NCBI RefSeq assembly: GCF_029626265.1
Contig: NZ_JARUBN010000001.1
Coordinates: forward strand, 6,327,001-6,391,000
From: Micromonospora sp. WMMD1102
GTDB taxonomy: Bacteria > Actinomycetota > Actinomycetes > Mycobacteriales > Micromonosporaceae
Direction of reading: 5' to 3'
Length of the DNA: 64,000 nt
Each line of letters begins with the position of its first letter. Positions within the stretch are counted from its first letter, which is position 1. Below the pieces are notes generated by a model, which saw nothing but the letters and a program-made list of their open reading frames with translations, did no database searches and had not been told where the DNA came from. Shown here piece after piece: positions 7,968 through 16,504 of the stretch. The translations under genes were made by a program, and so were the position numbers.

Positions 7968-10067
7968 GTGACCGGTCTGGTGCCGAACGTCGAGGGCCTG
8001 AGCTACGGCGGGGACTACAACCCGGAACAGTGGCCCGAGGAGGTCTGGCCGCAGGACGTGGCGCTGATGCGCGAGGCCGGGGTCAACCTGGTCACCGTCG
8101 GCGTCTTCGCCTGGGCCTGGCTCGAACCCGCACCAGGGAGCTACGACTTCGACCGGCTGGACCGGATCATGGACCTGCTGCACTCCGGTGGCATCCGGGT
8201 CTGCCTGGCCACCGCCACCGCCTCGCCACCGCCCTGGTTCTCCGCCGCCCACCCGGAGACGCTGCCGGTGGACGCCGACGGGCGGCAGCTCAGCTACGGC
8301 AGCCGGCAGGCGATCTGCGCCAGCTCACCGGTGTACCGGCAGGCCGCCCTGGCGCTTACCGAGCAGCTCGGCCGGCGCTACGCCAGGCATCCGGCGCTGG
8401 CCGTCTGGCACGTGCACAACGAGTACGCCTGCCACAACCCGCACTGCTACTGCGACGTCTCGGCCGAGGCGTTCCGCCACTGGCTACGGCACCGGTACGG
8501 CGACCTCGACGCCCTCAACACGGCCTGGGGTACGGCGTTCTGGTCGCAGACGTACACCGACTGGGCGCAGGTGCTGCCGCCCCGGGCCACCCCGACCTCG
8601 TCCAACCCCGGACAGGTGCTGGACTTCCGGCGGTTCAGCTCGGACGAGCACCTGGCCTGCTTCACCGCCGAACGGAACGCGCTGCACCGGCTCTCCCCCG
8701 GCGTACCGGTGACCACGAACCTGATGACCGCGAGCTGCGTCGACCTGGACCACTGGACCTGGGGCCCGGAGCTGACCGGCCCGGACCGGCTGCTCTCCAA
8801 CGACCACTACCTGCTCGGCGAGTACCCGCTCGAACCGCCGGCCCAGATCGCCTTCGCCGCCGACCTGAGCCGGTCGCTGGCCGGCGGCCCGTGGCTGCTG
8901 ATGGAGCACTCCACCAGCGCGGTCAACTGGCAGCCGCGCAACCTGGCCAAGCCGGCCGGTCAGCTGGTCCGGGACGCGCTGGCGCACGTGGCCCGGGGCT
9001 CGGAGGGCGCGCTCTTCTTCCAGTGGCGGGCCAGCCGGGCCGGCTCGGAGAAGTGGCACTCGGCGATGCTGCCGCACGCCGGCACCGACTCGAAGGTCTG
9101 GCGCGAGGTGGTCGAGCTGGGCCGGCACCTGCGGGCGCTGGCCGAGGTCGAGGGCTCCCGGACCGAGGCCGAGGTCGCGGTGCTGCTGGACTACCCGTCG
9201 GTCTGGGCCCAGGAGGCGGCCAACCAGCCGAGTACCGACATGGTGGCCTTCGACGAGATCCGCCGGTGGCACAGCGCGCTCTGGCGGGCCGGGTTCACCG
9301 CCGACCTGGCCCCGCCGGGTGCCGACCTGAGCCGCTACAAGCTGGTGCTGGCCCCCTCCCTCTACCTGGTCGACGACGCCGCGGTCGGCAACCTCACCGG
9401 GTACGTCGACTCCGGCGGCACCCTGGTCGTCGGCCCGTACAGCGGGCTGGTGGACGCCTGCGACCGGGTCCGGCCGGCCCCGCTGCCGGGCGCCTTCGCC
9501 GAGCTGCTCGGCATCCGGGTCGAGGAGTTCTTCCCGCTGCCGACCGCCGGCACCGTACGCCTGGACGACGGCACCTCGGCGGCGGTCTGGACCGAGGTGC
9601 TGGCCGCACCGCAGGCCGAGGTGTTGGCCAGCTTCGACACCGGGCCGGTTGCCGGCGGTCCGGCGATCACCCGACGGGCGGTCTCCGGCGGCGGCACCGC
9701 CTGGTATCTCGGCACCCGGCTGGAGCAGACCGCGCTGGGCGTCCTGCTGTCCCGGGTCGCGGCCGAGGCGGGTGCCGGGCCGACCGGTCCGGTCGTACCC
9801 GGGGTTGAGCAGATCCGGCGGCGGCACCCGGACGGGCGGTCGTACCTCTTCCTGCTCAACCGCTCCGACCGGCCGGCGGAGGTCGACGCGGCCGGGACCG
9901 ACCTGCTGACCGGCACCGAGTGGGCCGGTCCGACCCGGGTCGGACCGCGCGGCGTCGCGGTGCTGGCACAGCGGCCGGCCGCACCAGCACACGCCGCGAC
10001 AGCGGCGGCTGCAGCACAGGCAACGGCAGAGGCAACGGCAGCGGACGAGCCGGCCGGTACACCCTGA
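7968..10067 (+). CDS. beta-galactosidase, glycoside hydrolase family 42
   Basis: A 699-residue GH42 enzyme that hydrolyses terminal beta-galactosides in the cytoplasm (no signal peptide). The N-terminal barrel opens with YGGDYNPEQWPEEVWPQD. The acid/base Glu is in HVHNEYACH near residue 150 and the nucleophile Glu in LLMEHSTSAVNW near residue 310. The cysteines in CHNPHCYC fit the metal-binding cluster of some GH42 members. The trimerisation and C-terminal domains follow to the end. GTG 7968 is favoured by GGAGG four bases upstream. The stop overlaps the regulator start (TGATG), giving a galactoside operon with the DeoR regulator and galT. Confidence 0.93.
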   Translation: MTGLVPNVEGLSYGGDYNPEQWPEEVWPQDVALMREAGVNLVTVGVFAWAWLEPAPGSYDFDRLDRIMDLLHSGGIRVCLATATASPPPWFSAAHPETLPVDADGRQLSYGSRQAICASSPVYRQAALALTEQLGRRYARHPALAVWHVHNEYACHNPHCYCDVSAEAFRHWLRHRYGDLDALNTAWGTAFWSQTYTDWAQVLPPRATPTSSNPGQVLDFRRFSSDEHLACFTAERNALHRLSPGVPVTTNLMTASCVDLDHWTWGPELTGPDRLLSNDHYLLGEYPLEPPAQIAFAADLSRSLAGGPWLLMEHSTSAVNWQPRNLAKPAGQLVRDALAHVARGSEGALFFQWRASRAGSEKWHSAMLPHAGTDSKVWREVVELGRHLRALAEVEGSRTEAEVAVLLDYPSVWAQEAANQPSTDMVAFDEIRRWHSALWRAGFTADLAPPGADLSRYKLVLAPSLYLVDDAAVGNLTGYVDSGGTLVVGPYSGLVDACDRVRPAPLPGAFAELLGIRVEEFFPLPTAGTVRLDDGTSAAVWTEVLAAPQAEVLASFDTGPVAGGPAITRRAVSGGGTAWYLGTRLEQTALGVLLSRVAAEAGAGPTGPVVPGVEQIRRRHPDGRSYLFLLNRSDRPAEVDAAGTDLLTGTEWAGPTRVGPRGVAVLAQRPAAPAHAATAAAAAQATAEATAADEPAGTP

Positions 10068-10846
10068 TGCTCGCCCAGCAGCGCCAGGAGGCGATCCTGG
10101 GCCGGGTCCGGGCCACCGGCGGGGTGCGGGTGACGGAGCTGGCCGGCGAGTTCGGCGTCTCCGACATGACCATCCGGCGCGACCTGGAGGCGCTTGCCGA
10201 ACGCGGCCTGCTGGCCAAGGTGCACGGCGGGGCGACCACCGCCCGGCCCGGCTCCACCGACGAGCCAGGCTTCGCGGCCAAGTCGGTGCGGCAGCAGGCC
10301 GAGAAGGCCGCCATCGCGGCCGAGGCCGCCCGGCTGGTCACCGCCGGGATGGCGGTCGCGCTCTCCGCGGGTACGACCACCGCCGAGCTGGCCCGCCGGC
10401 TGGCCGGGGTACCGGCGCTGACCGTGCTGACCAACTCGATCCCGGTCGCCGAGATCCTGCACCGGTCCGGGCGCCCGGACCAGACGGTGGTGCTGACCGG
10501 CGGGGTACGCACCCCGTCCGACGCCCTGGTCGGGCCGGTGGCGGTGGCCACCATCCGCTCGCTCCATCTGGACCTGGTCTTCCTCGGGGTGCACGGGATG
10601 AGCGAGCGGGCCGGGTTCAGCACCCCGAACCTGCTGGAGGCGGAGACCAACCGTGCCCTGCTGGCCGCGGCGGACCGGCTGGTCGTGCTGGCCGACTCGA
10701 CGAAGTGGGCGACGGTGGGGATCTCGTCCTTCGCCGGGCTGGCCGAGGCGCACACCGTGGTCTGCGACACCGGCCTGCCCGAACCGGCCCGGGAGGTCCT
10801 CCGGGCACACGTACCGGAACTACTGCTCTGTGAGGTGGCACGGTGA
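10067..10846 (+). CDS. DeoR/GlpR-family transcriptional repressor
   Basis: A 259-residue regulator with an N-terminal DeoR helix-turn-helix (LAGEFGVSDMTIRRDLEAL at residues 20-40) followed by the HGGA hinge. The C-terminal sugar-phosphate sensor domain shows SAGTTTAELA and LTGGVRTPSDALVGP, which line the effector pocket in this family. The gene sits between the beta-galactosidase and galT genes, overlapping both. It most likely controls this galactose operon in response to a phosphorylated sugar. The operator cannot be identified with confidence. The frame stays open upstream of 10067 inside the beta-galactosidase gene; that part is not coding. Confidence 0.92.
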   Translation: MLAQQRQEAILGRVRATGGVRVTELAGEFGVSDMTIRRDLEALAERGLLAKVHGGATTARPGSTDEPGFAAKSVRQQAEKAAIAAEAARLVTAGMAVALSAGTTTAELARRLAGVPALTVLTNSIPVAEILHRSGRPDQTVVLTGGVRTPSDALVGPVAVATIRSLHLDLVFLGVHGMSERAGFSTPNLLEAETNRALLAAADRLVVLADSTKWATVGISSFAGLAEAHTVVCDTGLPEPAREVLRAHVPELLLCEVAR

Positions 10847-11976
10847 GCCTGCCCGGCGAGACAACTGCGACGCACGCTGCGCGGCGAGGTGGGCCGGTGA
10901 GGCGGACGGCGGTGCAGCTGGCCGACGGGCGCGAGCTGATCTACTTCGACGAGCGCCCGGACACGGTCCGGGAGGGGCCGGACCGGCGGGACCTGCCGCT
11001 GCCGCCGCCGGCCTCGCAGCTGCGCTACGACCCACTTGTCGACGAGTGGGTGGCGGTCGCCGCGCACCGGCAGGACCGGATCTTCCTGCCGCCGAGCGAC
11101 AAGTGCCCACTGTGTCCGTCCACACCGGAGCGTTCCGGCGAGGTCCCGGCGTACGACTACGACGTGGTGGTCTTCGAGAACCGCTTCCCGTCCTTCAGCG
11201 ACCGGCCCGGCGACCTGCCCGGCGAGATCACCCCGTTCACGGCGGTGCGACCGGGGACGGGACGGTGCGAGGTGATCTGCTTCACCGCCGACCACTCCGC
11301 GTCGTTCGGCACCCTGCCGCCGAGCCGGGTGCGTACCGTGCTGGAGGCGCTCGCCGACCGTACCGCCGCGCTGTCCGGGCTGCCCGAGGTGGAACAGGTC
11401 TTCTGCTTCGAGAACCGGGGTGTGGAGATCGGGGTGACCCTGCACCACCCGCACGGGCAGGTCTACGCGTACCCGTTCCTGCCGCCGCGCAGCCGGGCGA
11501 TGCTGGCGGCGGCCCGCCGGCACGCGGAACGCACCGGCGGGCGCAACCTCTACGCGGACGTACTCGCCGCCGAACGGGCCGCCGGGGACCGGGTGGTGCT
11601 GGCCAACGAGCACTGGACGGCGTACGTGCCGGCCGCCGCCCGCTGGCCGTTCGAGGTGCACGTCGCGCCGCACCGGCCGGTACCCGACATCCCGGCGCTG
11701 GACGACGCCGAGCGGGACGCCTTCGGCCCGCTCTACCTGGACCTGCTGCGCCGGCTCGACCGGCTCTTCGACCGGCCGCTGCCGTACATCTCGGCCTGGC
11801 ACCAGGCGCCGGTGCACGCCGATCCGGCCCTGGCCCACCTGCACCTGCAGGTGTTCAGCATCCGGCGGGCGGCCGACAAGCTGAAATACCTGGCCGGCTC
11901 GGAGTCGGCGATGGGAGTCTTCGTCAACGACATCGCGCCGGAACGGGCCGCCGAACTCCTCCGGGCCGCCGGCTGA
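10843..11976 (+). CDS. galT: galactose-1-phosphate uridylyltransferase
   Basis: A 377-residue enzyme of the Leloir pathway that exchanges UMP between UDP-glucose and galactose 1-phosphate. It has a zinc-type CPLC motif near residue 88, FENRFPSF, and the catalytic HPHGQ block near residue 202. A second HIT-like half contains HADPALAHLHLQVFSIRR. The length is normal for bacterial GalT. The GTG start overlaps the stop of the DeoR gene (GTGA), so translation is coupled. galK and galE are not in the window, so the pathway must be completed elsewhere. Confidence 0.93.
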   Translation: MSLPGETTATHAARRGGPVRRTAVQLADGRELIYFDERPDTVREGPDRRDLPLPPPASQLRYDPLVDEWVAVAAHRQDRIFLPPSDKCPLCPSTPERSGEVPAYDYDVVVFENRFPSFSDRPGDLPGEITPFTAVRPGTGRCEVICFTADHSASFGTLPPSRVRTVLEALADRTAALSGLPEVEQVFCFENRGVEIGVTLHHPHGQVYAYPFLPPRSRAMLAAARRHAERTGGRNLYADVLAAERAAGDRVVLANEHWTAYVPAAARWPFEVHVAPHRPVPDIPALDDAERDAFGPLYLDLLRRLDRLFDRPLPYISAWHQAPVHADPALAHLHLQVFSIRRAADKLKYLAGSESAMGVFVNDIAPERAAELLRAAG

Positions 11977-12037
11977 GTTCGGGCCGCCCCGGTACTTCGA
12001 GGGGACCCTGTCGGCACCGGGTCGTAGGCTGCCCGCC

Positions 12038-12381
12038 ATGAGCGACCCGACACCGGATCGGCTGCACCCGGCGGCACCGGACCGGCCGCACGGCTGCTGT
12101 CGGAGAAGTCGGTCGAGCTGGTCACCACCAACCAGCTGACTCCGGAGCAGATCGCCGCCGCCGGCCCGGTACTGGACGGCTGCGGCTGAAACTACTGCGT
12201 CGGCGTGGCCGTCACCCCCGACGACGCCTCCCCGGCCGTCCGTGGCGACGACGAAAGCACGCACCTGCTCCTCGACAGCCGCCGCGCTGGCCCGCTCCCG
12301 GTCGGGGGTCTCCGCGCCCTGACGCTCGGGGGCCGGGATCGCCGGCGGCGACGCACGGGTCCTGCCCGCACGCCGCCGCCA
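12038..12381 (+). pseudogene. decayed small Cys-containing protein gene (frameshift plus in-frame TGA)
   Basis: From ATG 12038 the frame reads MSDPTPDRLHPAAPDRP. A one-base frame change near 12085 then gives a coherent stretch (LLSEKSVELVTTNQLTPEQ, then AGPVLDGCG). A TGA follows at 12187-12189, and the same frame continues as NYCVGVAVTPDD and DESTHLLLDSRR. The two halves around the TGA look like one protein with a Cys-rich core. I do not recognise the family. The simplest reading is a gene broken by one frameshift and one Cys-to-stop change. A selenocysteine reading is conceivable but nothing nearby supports it. Confidence 0.35.
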
Positions 12382-12397
12382 TAGCGAATGCGGACGA

Positions 12398-13309
12398 TCA
12401 GCTCACACTGAGATAACTCTGTAGCACCGTCGGCCGGTAGCCGGCGGCCCAGAACTCCGAGTTCTTCGCGGCGAAACCGGCCGCGTCCCAGCCGAAGATG
12501 ACCGGCCGCCCGTCGCTGCCCGGCTCCCAGATCGCGTCGTAGCGCAGCGCCCCGGTGTTGGTCAGGTAACTGCTCAGGTACTTCATCCGGTAGCCGCTGG
12601 CCCAGTGGTTGCCGTTCGCCTGCGAGACCTCGTCCCAGGTCCCGCCGAGCAGGACGGGCCGGGCGTCGGTGCCCGGCATCCAGATGCCGACGTAGCGGAT
12701 GTCGTTGGTGATCGGGCTGTTCTGCGGCACCCCGGTCACCTGGACCAGCCGGTACCCCTGGGCACGCATCTTGGCGTCCTCGGCGAGCAGGCTTTCCCGG
12801 GTCCAGTCGACGACGTACCGCCGGCCGTCGGTGCCGGGCTTGAAGATGGCGTCGTACCGGAAGCTCCCGGCGTGCGGGTAGCGGTTGATCCGCCACGGCC
12901 GCAACCCCTGGTTCCAGTACGTCCCGACCTGGGCGAAGAACTGCTGCTCGGTCCAGCCGATCAGGACCGGGCTCGGACCGCTGCCCGGCTTCCAGATCGC
13001 GTTGTACCGCAGTTCCCCGTTCGCACCCCTGACCATGGTCAGCGAGTCGATCCGCCAGCCCTGGCCGAACAGCTCGCCGTTGCGGTGCAGCAGATCCTGT
13101 GCGGTCCAGGTGTGTACCCAGGCCCGGTTGTCGGTGCCCGGTTCCCAGATCGCGTTGAACCGGAGTACGGCAGCCTGGGTCGAGGCCCGGTCCGCCGGCC
13201 CGGCCGCCGCCGGTGCCGCCGATCCGGCGACCAGCGCCGCCAGGCTGAGCAGTACGCCGAGCGACGCCGACAGCAACCGCCGTCTGCGTCGGACGAGATT
13301 TCTGGTCAT
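12398..13309 (-). CDS. secreted protein with bacterial tandem repeat domain 1 (BTRD1) repeats
   Basis: A 303-residue secreted protein. Residues 1-36 form a signal peptide (RRRR, then LLSASLGVLLSLAALVAGS, ending AAPAAAG). The rest is five repeats of about 48-50 residues, each opening with a variant of RYNAIWEPGTDxR and containing a W-x-x-x-x-F/L segment and a G-x-R turn. This is the pattern of BTRD1 repeats, known from the N-terminal half of polyglycine hydrolases and from stand-alone secreted proteins. No catalytic serine-hydrolase domain follows, so it is probably a binding protein. ATG 13309 is set by GGGAGG upstream. It is divergent from the VOC gene. Confidence 0.75.
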   Translation of the reverse strand: MTRNLVRRRRRLLSASLGVLLSLAALVAGSAAPAAAGPADRASTQAAVLRFNAIWEPGTDNRAWVHTWTAQDLLHRNGELFGQGWRIDSLTMVRGANGELRYNAIWKPGSGPSPVLIGWTEQQFFAQVGTYWNQGLRPWRINRYPHAGSFRYDAIFKPGTDGRRYVVDWTRESLLAEDAKMRAQGYRLVQVTGVPQNSPITNDIRYVGIWMPGTDARPVLLGGTWDEVSQANGNHWASGYRMKYLSSYLTNTGALRYDAIWEPGSDGRPVIFGWDAAGFAAKNSEFWAAGYRPTVLQSYLSVS

Positions 13310-13564
13310 GTTGGGTTCCCTCCCGCTGCTGGTACGGGCACCGTGCTCGGTCCCGCTGCTCCGATGTCTACTGGGCTGCGGGTTGTCCGGCTTCGACACG
13401 ACCGCCCGGACAATCAACAGCGGACAGCGGACAGCGGCACCGGACAGCGGCACCGGATTCGGGGGCCGGGGCTGGGGTGCGGAGCTGGCGGGGCGGGACG
13501 CGGGACCCGGGATCTCGACGAAGCAGGCGCCGCTGGAGGCTGCCGGGCCGGACAATGACTGGTC

Positions 13565-14008
13565 ATGGAGCAACGCGTGCACTTCCTGACCGTCGCCACC
13601 CGGGATCTGGACCGGGCCCGGGACTTCTACGTCGACGGGCTGGGGTGGACGCCGACGCTCGACGTACCGGACGAGATCCTCTTCTTCCAGGTGGCCCCGG
13701 GAGTGGTGCTCGGGCTCTTCGAGGCGGAGGCGTTCGCCGCCGACCTCGGTGCCGGTACGCCGCTGCTACCCGCGCCGACCGGGTTCACCCTGTCGCACAA
13801 CGTCGAGAGCCCGGCGGAGGTCGACCGGGTGCTGGCCCAGGCGGCCGCCGCCGGAGGGACGATCGTCAAGGCCGGTCAGCGGGCTGCCTTCGGCGGCTAC
13901 CACGGCCATTTCTCGGACCCGAACGACCTGGTCTGGGAGGTGGCGCACAACCCGGACTGGCAGGTGGCCGAGGACGGCCGGGTGACGCTGGGGCCGATCG
14001 AGGAGTGA
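13565..14008 (+). CDS. VOC superfamily (glyoxalase/bleomycin-resistance-like) protein
   Basis: A 147-residue protein with the two beta-alpha-beta-beta-beta modules of the vicinal oxygen chelate fold: MEQRVHFLTVATRDLDRARD then FYVDGLGW in the first half, and GYHGHFSDPNDLVWEVAHNP in the second. The first-position His and the late Glu (WEVAHN) are plausible metal ligands. Substrate and reaction cannot be inferred; members range from dioxygenases to resistance proteins. It stands alone, followed after nine bases by a terminator hairpin. Confidence 0.85.
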   Translation: MEQRVHFLTVATRDLDRARDFYVDGLGWTPTLDVPDEILFFQVAPGVVLGLFEAEAFAADLGAGTPLLPAPTGFTLSHNVESPAEVDRVLAQAAAAGGTIVKAGQRAAFGGYHGHFSDPNDLVWEVAHNPDWQVAEDGRVTLGPIEE

Positions 14009-14016
14009 ATGAGGGC

Positions 14017-14044
14017 GCGGGGGGCCCGGGACAGGGCCCCCCGC
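14017..14044 (+). terminator. hairpin terminator of the VOC gene
   Basis: A perfect 11-bp stem (GCGGGGGGCCC / GGGCCCCCCGC) with a 6-base loop lies nine bases after the stop codon. Confidence 0.7.
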
Positions 14045-14242
14045 AGGGAAGGGACGGCCGGCTGTGCGCAACAGCCGGGAAGACCGCTCCATCCGGTACG
14101 GGCCTCTCGCGGCGGCCTCGACCGGGCCGGTCTTCCTGGACGCGACTGGCATCACGTCCACCCTGTTCAACGAGGCTGCCCCCCGACCGGTAACGCCACA
14201 AGCCACCCCCGATCCTGGACGTCCGACCGAGCACTTCGAGTA

Positions 14243-14290
14243 GATGTTGACGACTTGTTGTCGCGGGAACGACGACAAGTCGTCAACATC
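14243..14290. repeat. 21-bp inverted repeat between convergent genes
   Basis: The arms GATGTTGACGACTTGTTGTC(G) and CGACGACAAGTCGTCAACAT(C) pair over 21 bases with a single T/C difference (tolerated as G-U in RNA) around a 6-base loop. The element lies in a 325-base gap between the convergent VOC and icd genes, 43 bases beyond the icd stop. It is much more AT-rich than its surroundings. It may be the icd terminator, or a dispersed palindromic element. The rest of 14045-14242 shows no gene. Confidence 0.6.
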
Positions 14291-14333
14291 CACGGCACAA
14301 CCACCCGCGAGCGGCCGGAGACGAGGGATACGG

Positions 14334-15551
14334 TCAGGCGGCGAGGGTCTTCGCCAGGTTGTTGTCCAGGGCGGCCATGAACTCGTCGGTGGTCAGCCAC
14401 GGGGCGTCCCGGGAGATGAGCAGGGCCAGGTCCTTGGTCATCTGGCCATCCTCGACGGTCTGCACGCAGACCCGCTCCAGGGTCTCGGCGAACCGCGTCA
14501 CCTCGGGGGTGCCGTCCAGCTTGCCCCGGTGCGCGAGGCCCCGGGTCCAGGCGAAGATCGACGCGATCGGGTTGGTCGAGGTCTTCTCGCCCTTCTGCCA
14601 CTGCCGGTAGTGCCGGGTGACCGTGCCGTGCGCCGCCTCGGCCTCGACGGTACGGCCGTCCGGGGTCATCAGCACCGAGGTCATCAGGCCCAGCGAGCCG
14701 AAGCCCTGCGCCACGGTATCGGACTGCACGTCACCGTCGTAGTTCTTGCAGGCCCAGACGAAGCCGCCCTCCCACTTCAGCGCGGCGGCCACCATGTCGT
14801 CGATCAACCGGTGCTCGTAGCTGATCCCGGCAGCGTCGAAGTCCGCCTTGAACTCGGCCTCGAAGACCTCGGCGAAGAGGTCCTTGAACCGGCCGTCGTA
14901 CGCCTTCAGGATGGTGTTCTTCGTGGACAGGTAGACCGGGTAGCCGCGGTCCAGGCCGTACCGGAACGAGGCACGGGCGAAGTCCCGGATCGAGTCGTCG
15001 TAGTTGTACATCCCCATGGTGACGCCGCCACCCGGGAAGTTCGCCACCTCCATCTCGACCGGGGCGCCGCCGTCGGTCGGGGTGTAGGTGATGGTGACCG
15101 TGCCCGGCCCAGGCACCACGAAGTCGGTCGCCTTGTACTGGTCGCCGTGCGCGTGCCGGCCGATGATGATCGGCTTGCTCCAGCCCGGCACCAGCCGGGG
15201 CACGTTGGACATGATGATCGGCTCGCGGAAGACCACCCCGCCGAGGATGTTCCGGATGGTGCCGTTCGGCGAACGCCACATCTTCTTCAGGCCGAACTCC
15301 TCGACCCGGGCCTCGTCCGGGGTGATGGTGGCGCACTTCACGCCGACCCCGTGCTGCTTGATCGCGTTCGCCGCGTCGACAGTCACCTGGTCGTCGGTCT
15401 CGTCGCGGTACTGGATCGACAGGTCGTAGTAGTGCAGGTCGACGTCGAGGTACGGCAGGATCAGCTGATCGCGGATCTGCTTCCAGATGATCCGGGTCAT
15501 CTCGTCGCCGTCGAGTTCTACCACCGGATTCGTAACCTTGATCTTCGCCAT
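14334..15551 (-). CDS. icd: isocitrate dehydrogenase, NADP-dependent
   Basis: A 405-residue monomer of the eukaryote-like (type II) NADP-dependent isocitrate dehydrogenase, which makes 2-oxoglutarate, CO2 and NADPH in the TCA cycle. It begins [20 protein letters not shown]. The substrate block is [28 protein letters not shown] carries the metal-ligand Asp residues, and [13 protein letters not shown] is the NADP-binding loop. Length and motifs are complete. GAGAGGAGCG lies just upstream of the ATG. Neighbouring mdh, and sucCD 25 kb away, serve the same cycle. Confidence 0.96.
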   Translation of the reverse strand: MAKIKVTNPVVELDGDEMTRIIWKQIRDQLILPYLDVDLHYYDLSIQYRDETDDQVTVDAANAIKQHGVGVKCATITPDEARVEEFGLKKMWRSPNGTIRNILGGVVFREPIIMSNVPRLVPGWSKPIIIGRHAHGDQYKATDFVVPGPGTVTITYTPTDGGAPVEMEVANFPGGGVTMGMYNYDDSIRDFARASFRYGLDRGYPVYLSTKNTILKAYDGRFKDLFAEVFEAEFKADFDAAGISYEHRLIDDMVAAALKWEGGFVWACKNYDGDVQSDTVAQGFGSLGLMTSVLMTPDGRTVEAEAAHGTVTRHYRQWQKGEKTSTNPIASIFAWTRGLAHRGKLDGTPEVTRFAETLERVCVQTVEDGQMTKDLALLISRDAPWLTTDEFMAALDNNLAKTLAA

Positions 15552-15632
15552 CGGGCGACGCTCCTCTCCGGGACATCTGCGCTAGCAGTACGAGCGTACT
15601 GGAGAGCCTCGGCGGCCCGTACACTGCCTGCC

Positions 15633-16451
15633 ATGCTCAGCCGCCGCGTGGGCCCGGTCACCGTCGTCGCGCTGCCGGACGCCGAGGGGCTGTTCTTCCA
15701 GCCCCGCGCCGAGGCGTTCCCGACCGCCACCGCCGCACACTGGCGGCTGGCCGACGAACGCGACCCCGGTGCGGTGACCGCCGACGGGCGGTGGCGGCTG
15801 CCCTTCCGCTGCTTCGCGCTCCGCTTCGACGACGGCCCGGACGCCGGCCGGGTGGTCCTGGTCGACGCCGGGGTCGGCCCGGCCGACGCGCCGGCCCGGA
15901 GCTGGGCGCCGGTCCCGGGCCGGTTGCCGGCCGAACTCGCCGCCGCCGGCATCGCCCCGGAACAGGTCGACACGGTGGTACTCACCCACCTGCACACCGA
16001 CCACGTTGGCTGGGCGGTCACCGGCGAGGGCGGTACGCCGTACTTCCGCAACGCCCGTTACCTGCTGCAACGGGCCGAGGTGGCGGCGTTCCGCCGGCAC
16101 GACCCGGCCGGGGTGGCCGGCTACCTGCTCGACCCGCTCACCGCCGCCGGGCAGCTCGACGCGCTGGACGGCGACCTCCGGCTCACCCCCGGGGTACGGA
16201 TCGTCGCCACCCCTGGTCACACCCCCGGACACCAGTCGGTACTCGTCGAGCACGCCGACGACGCCCTGCTGCTCACCGGCGATCTGCTAGTGCACGCCGT
16301 GCAACTTGTCGCCCCCGAGCTGCCGTACGCGCACGAGGTCGACCCGACCACCGCCCGCGCCTCCCGGCAGCGGCTCCTCGCCGAGCTGGCCGCCCGCCCG
16401 ACCGGCACGCTCGGCACCCCACACCTGAGCGAACCCTTCGTACCACTGTAA
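15633..16451 (+). CDS. MBL-fold metallo-hydrolase
   Basis: A 272-residue metallo-beta-lactamase-fold protein with the two-metal signature THLHTDHVGW near residue 118, PGHTPGH near 195 and the later metal-bridging Asp in LLLTGDLLVH near 215. The C-terminal GTPHLSEPF supplies the last His. Such enzymes are lactonases, glyoxalases or quinolone-type hydrolases; which one is not resolvable here. The ATG at 15633 follows CTGCC without a strong ribosome site, and a much longer open frame upstream is antisense to icd and not coding. It is divergent from icd and ends in the palindrome shared with mdh. Confidence 0.85.
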   Translation: MLSRRVGPVTVVALPDAEGLFFQPRAEAFPTATAAHWRLADERDPGAVTADGRWRLPFRCFALRFDDGPDAGRVVLVDAGVGPADAPARSWAPVPGRLPAELAAAGIAPEQVDTVVLTHLHTDHVGWAVTGEGGTPYFRNARYLLQRAEVAAFRRHDPAGVAGYLLDPLTAAGQLDALDGDLRLTPGVRIVATPGHTPGHQSVLVEHADDALLLTGDLLVHAVQLVAPELPYAHEVDPTTARASRQRLLAELAARPTGTLGTPHLSEPFVPL

Positions 16452-16503
16452 GGAAGGGCCCCCGCACAGCGCTTTTTGTTGTAGCGGGGGCCCTTCCTTA
16501 CAG
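16446..16503. repeat. dispersed TAAGGAAGGGCCC element, copy 2, acting as shared terminator
   Basis: A perfect 20-bp inverted repeat (arms 16446-16465 and 16484-16503, outer sequence CTGTAAGGAAGGGCCCCCGC) with an 18-base AT-richer loop containing TTTTT. It spans the stop codon of the MBL gene and ends two bases before the mdh stop, so it can terminate both convergent genes. It is a relative of the elements at 7843 and 48691. Confidence 0.8.
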
Positions 16504-16504
16504 C

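Noticed and set aside
14244..15632. Long plus-strand frame upstream of and in frame with the MBL-fold gene
   Set aside because: It is antisense to icd and the codon pattern belongs to icd; the MBL similarity begins at 15633.
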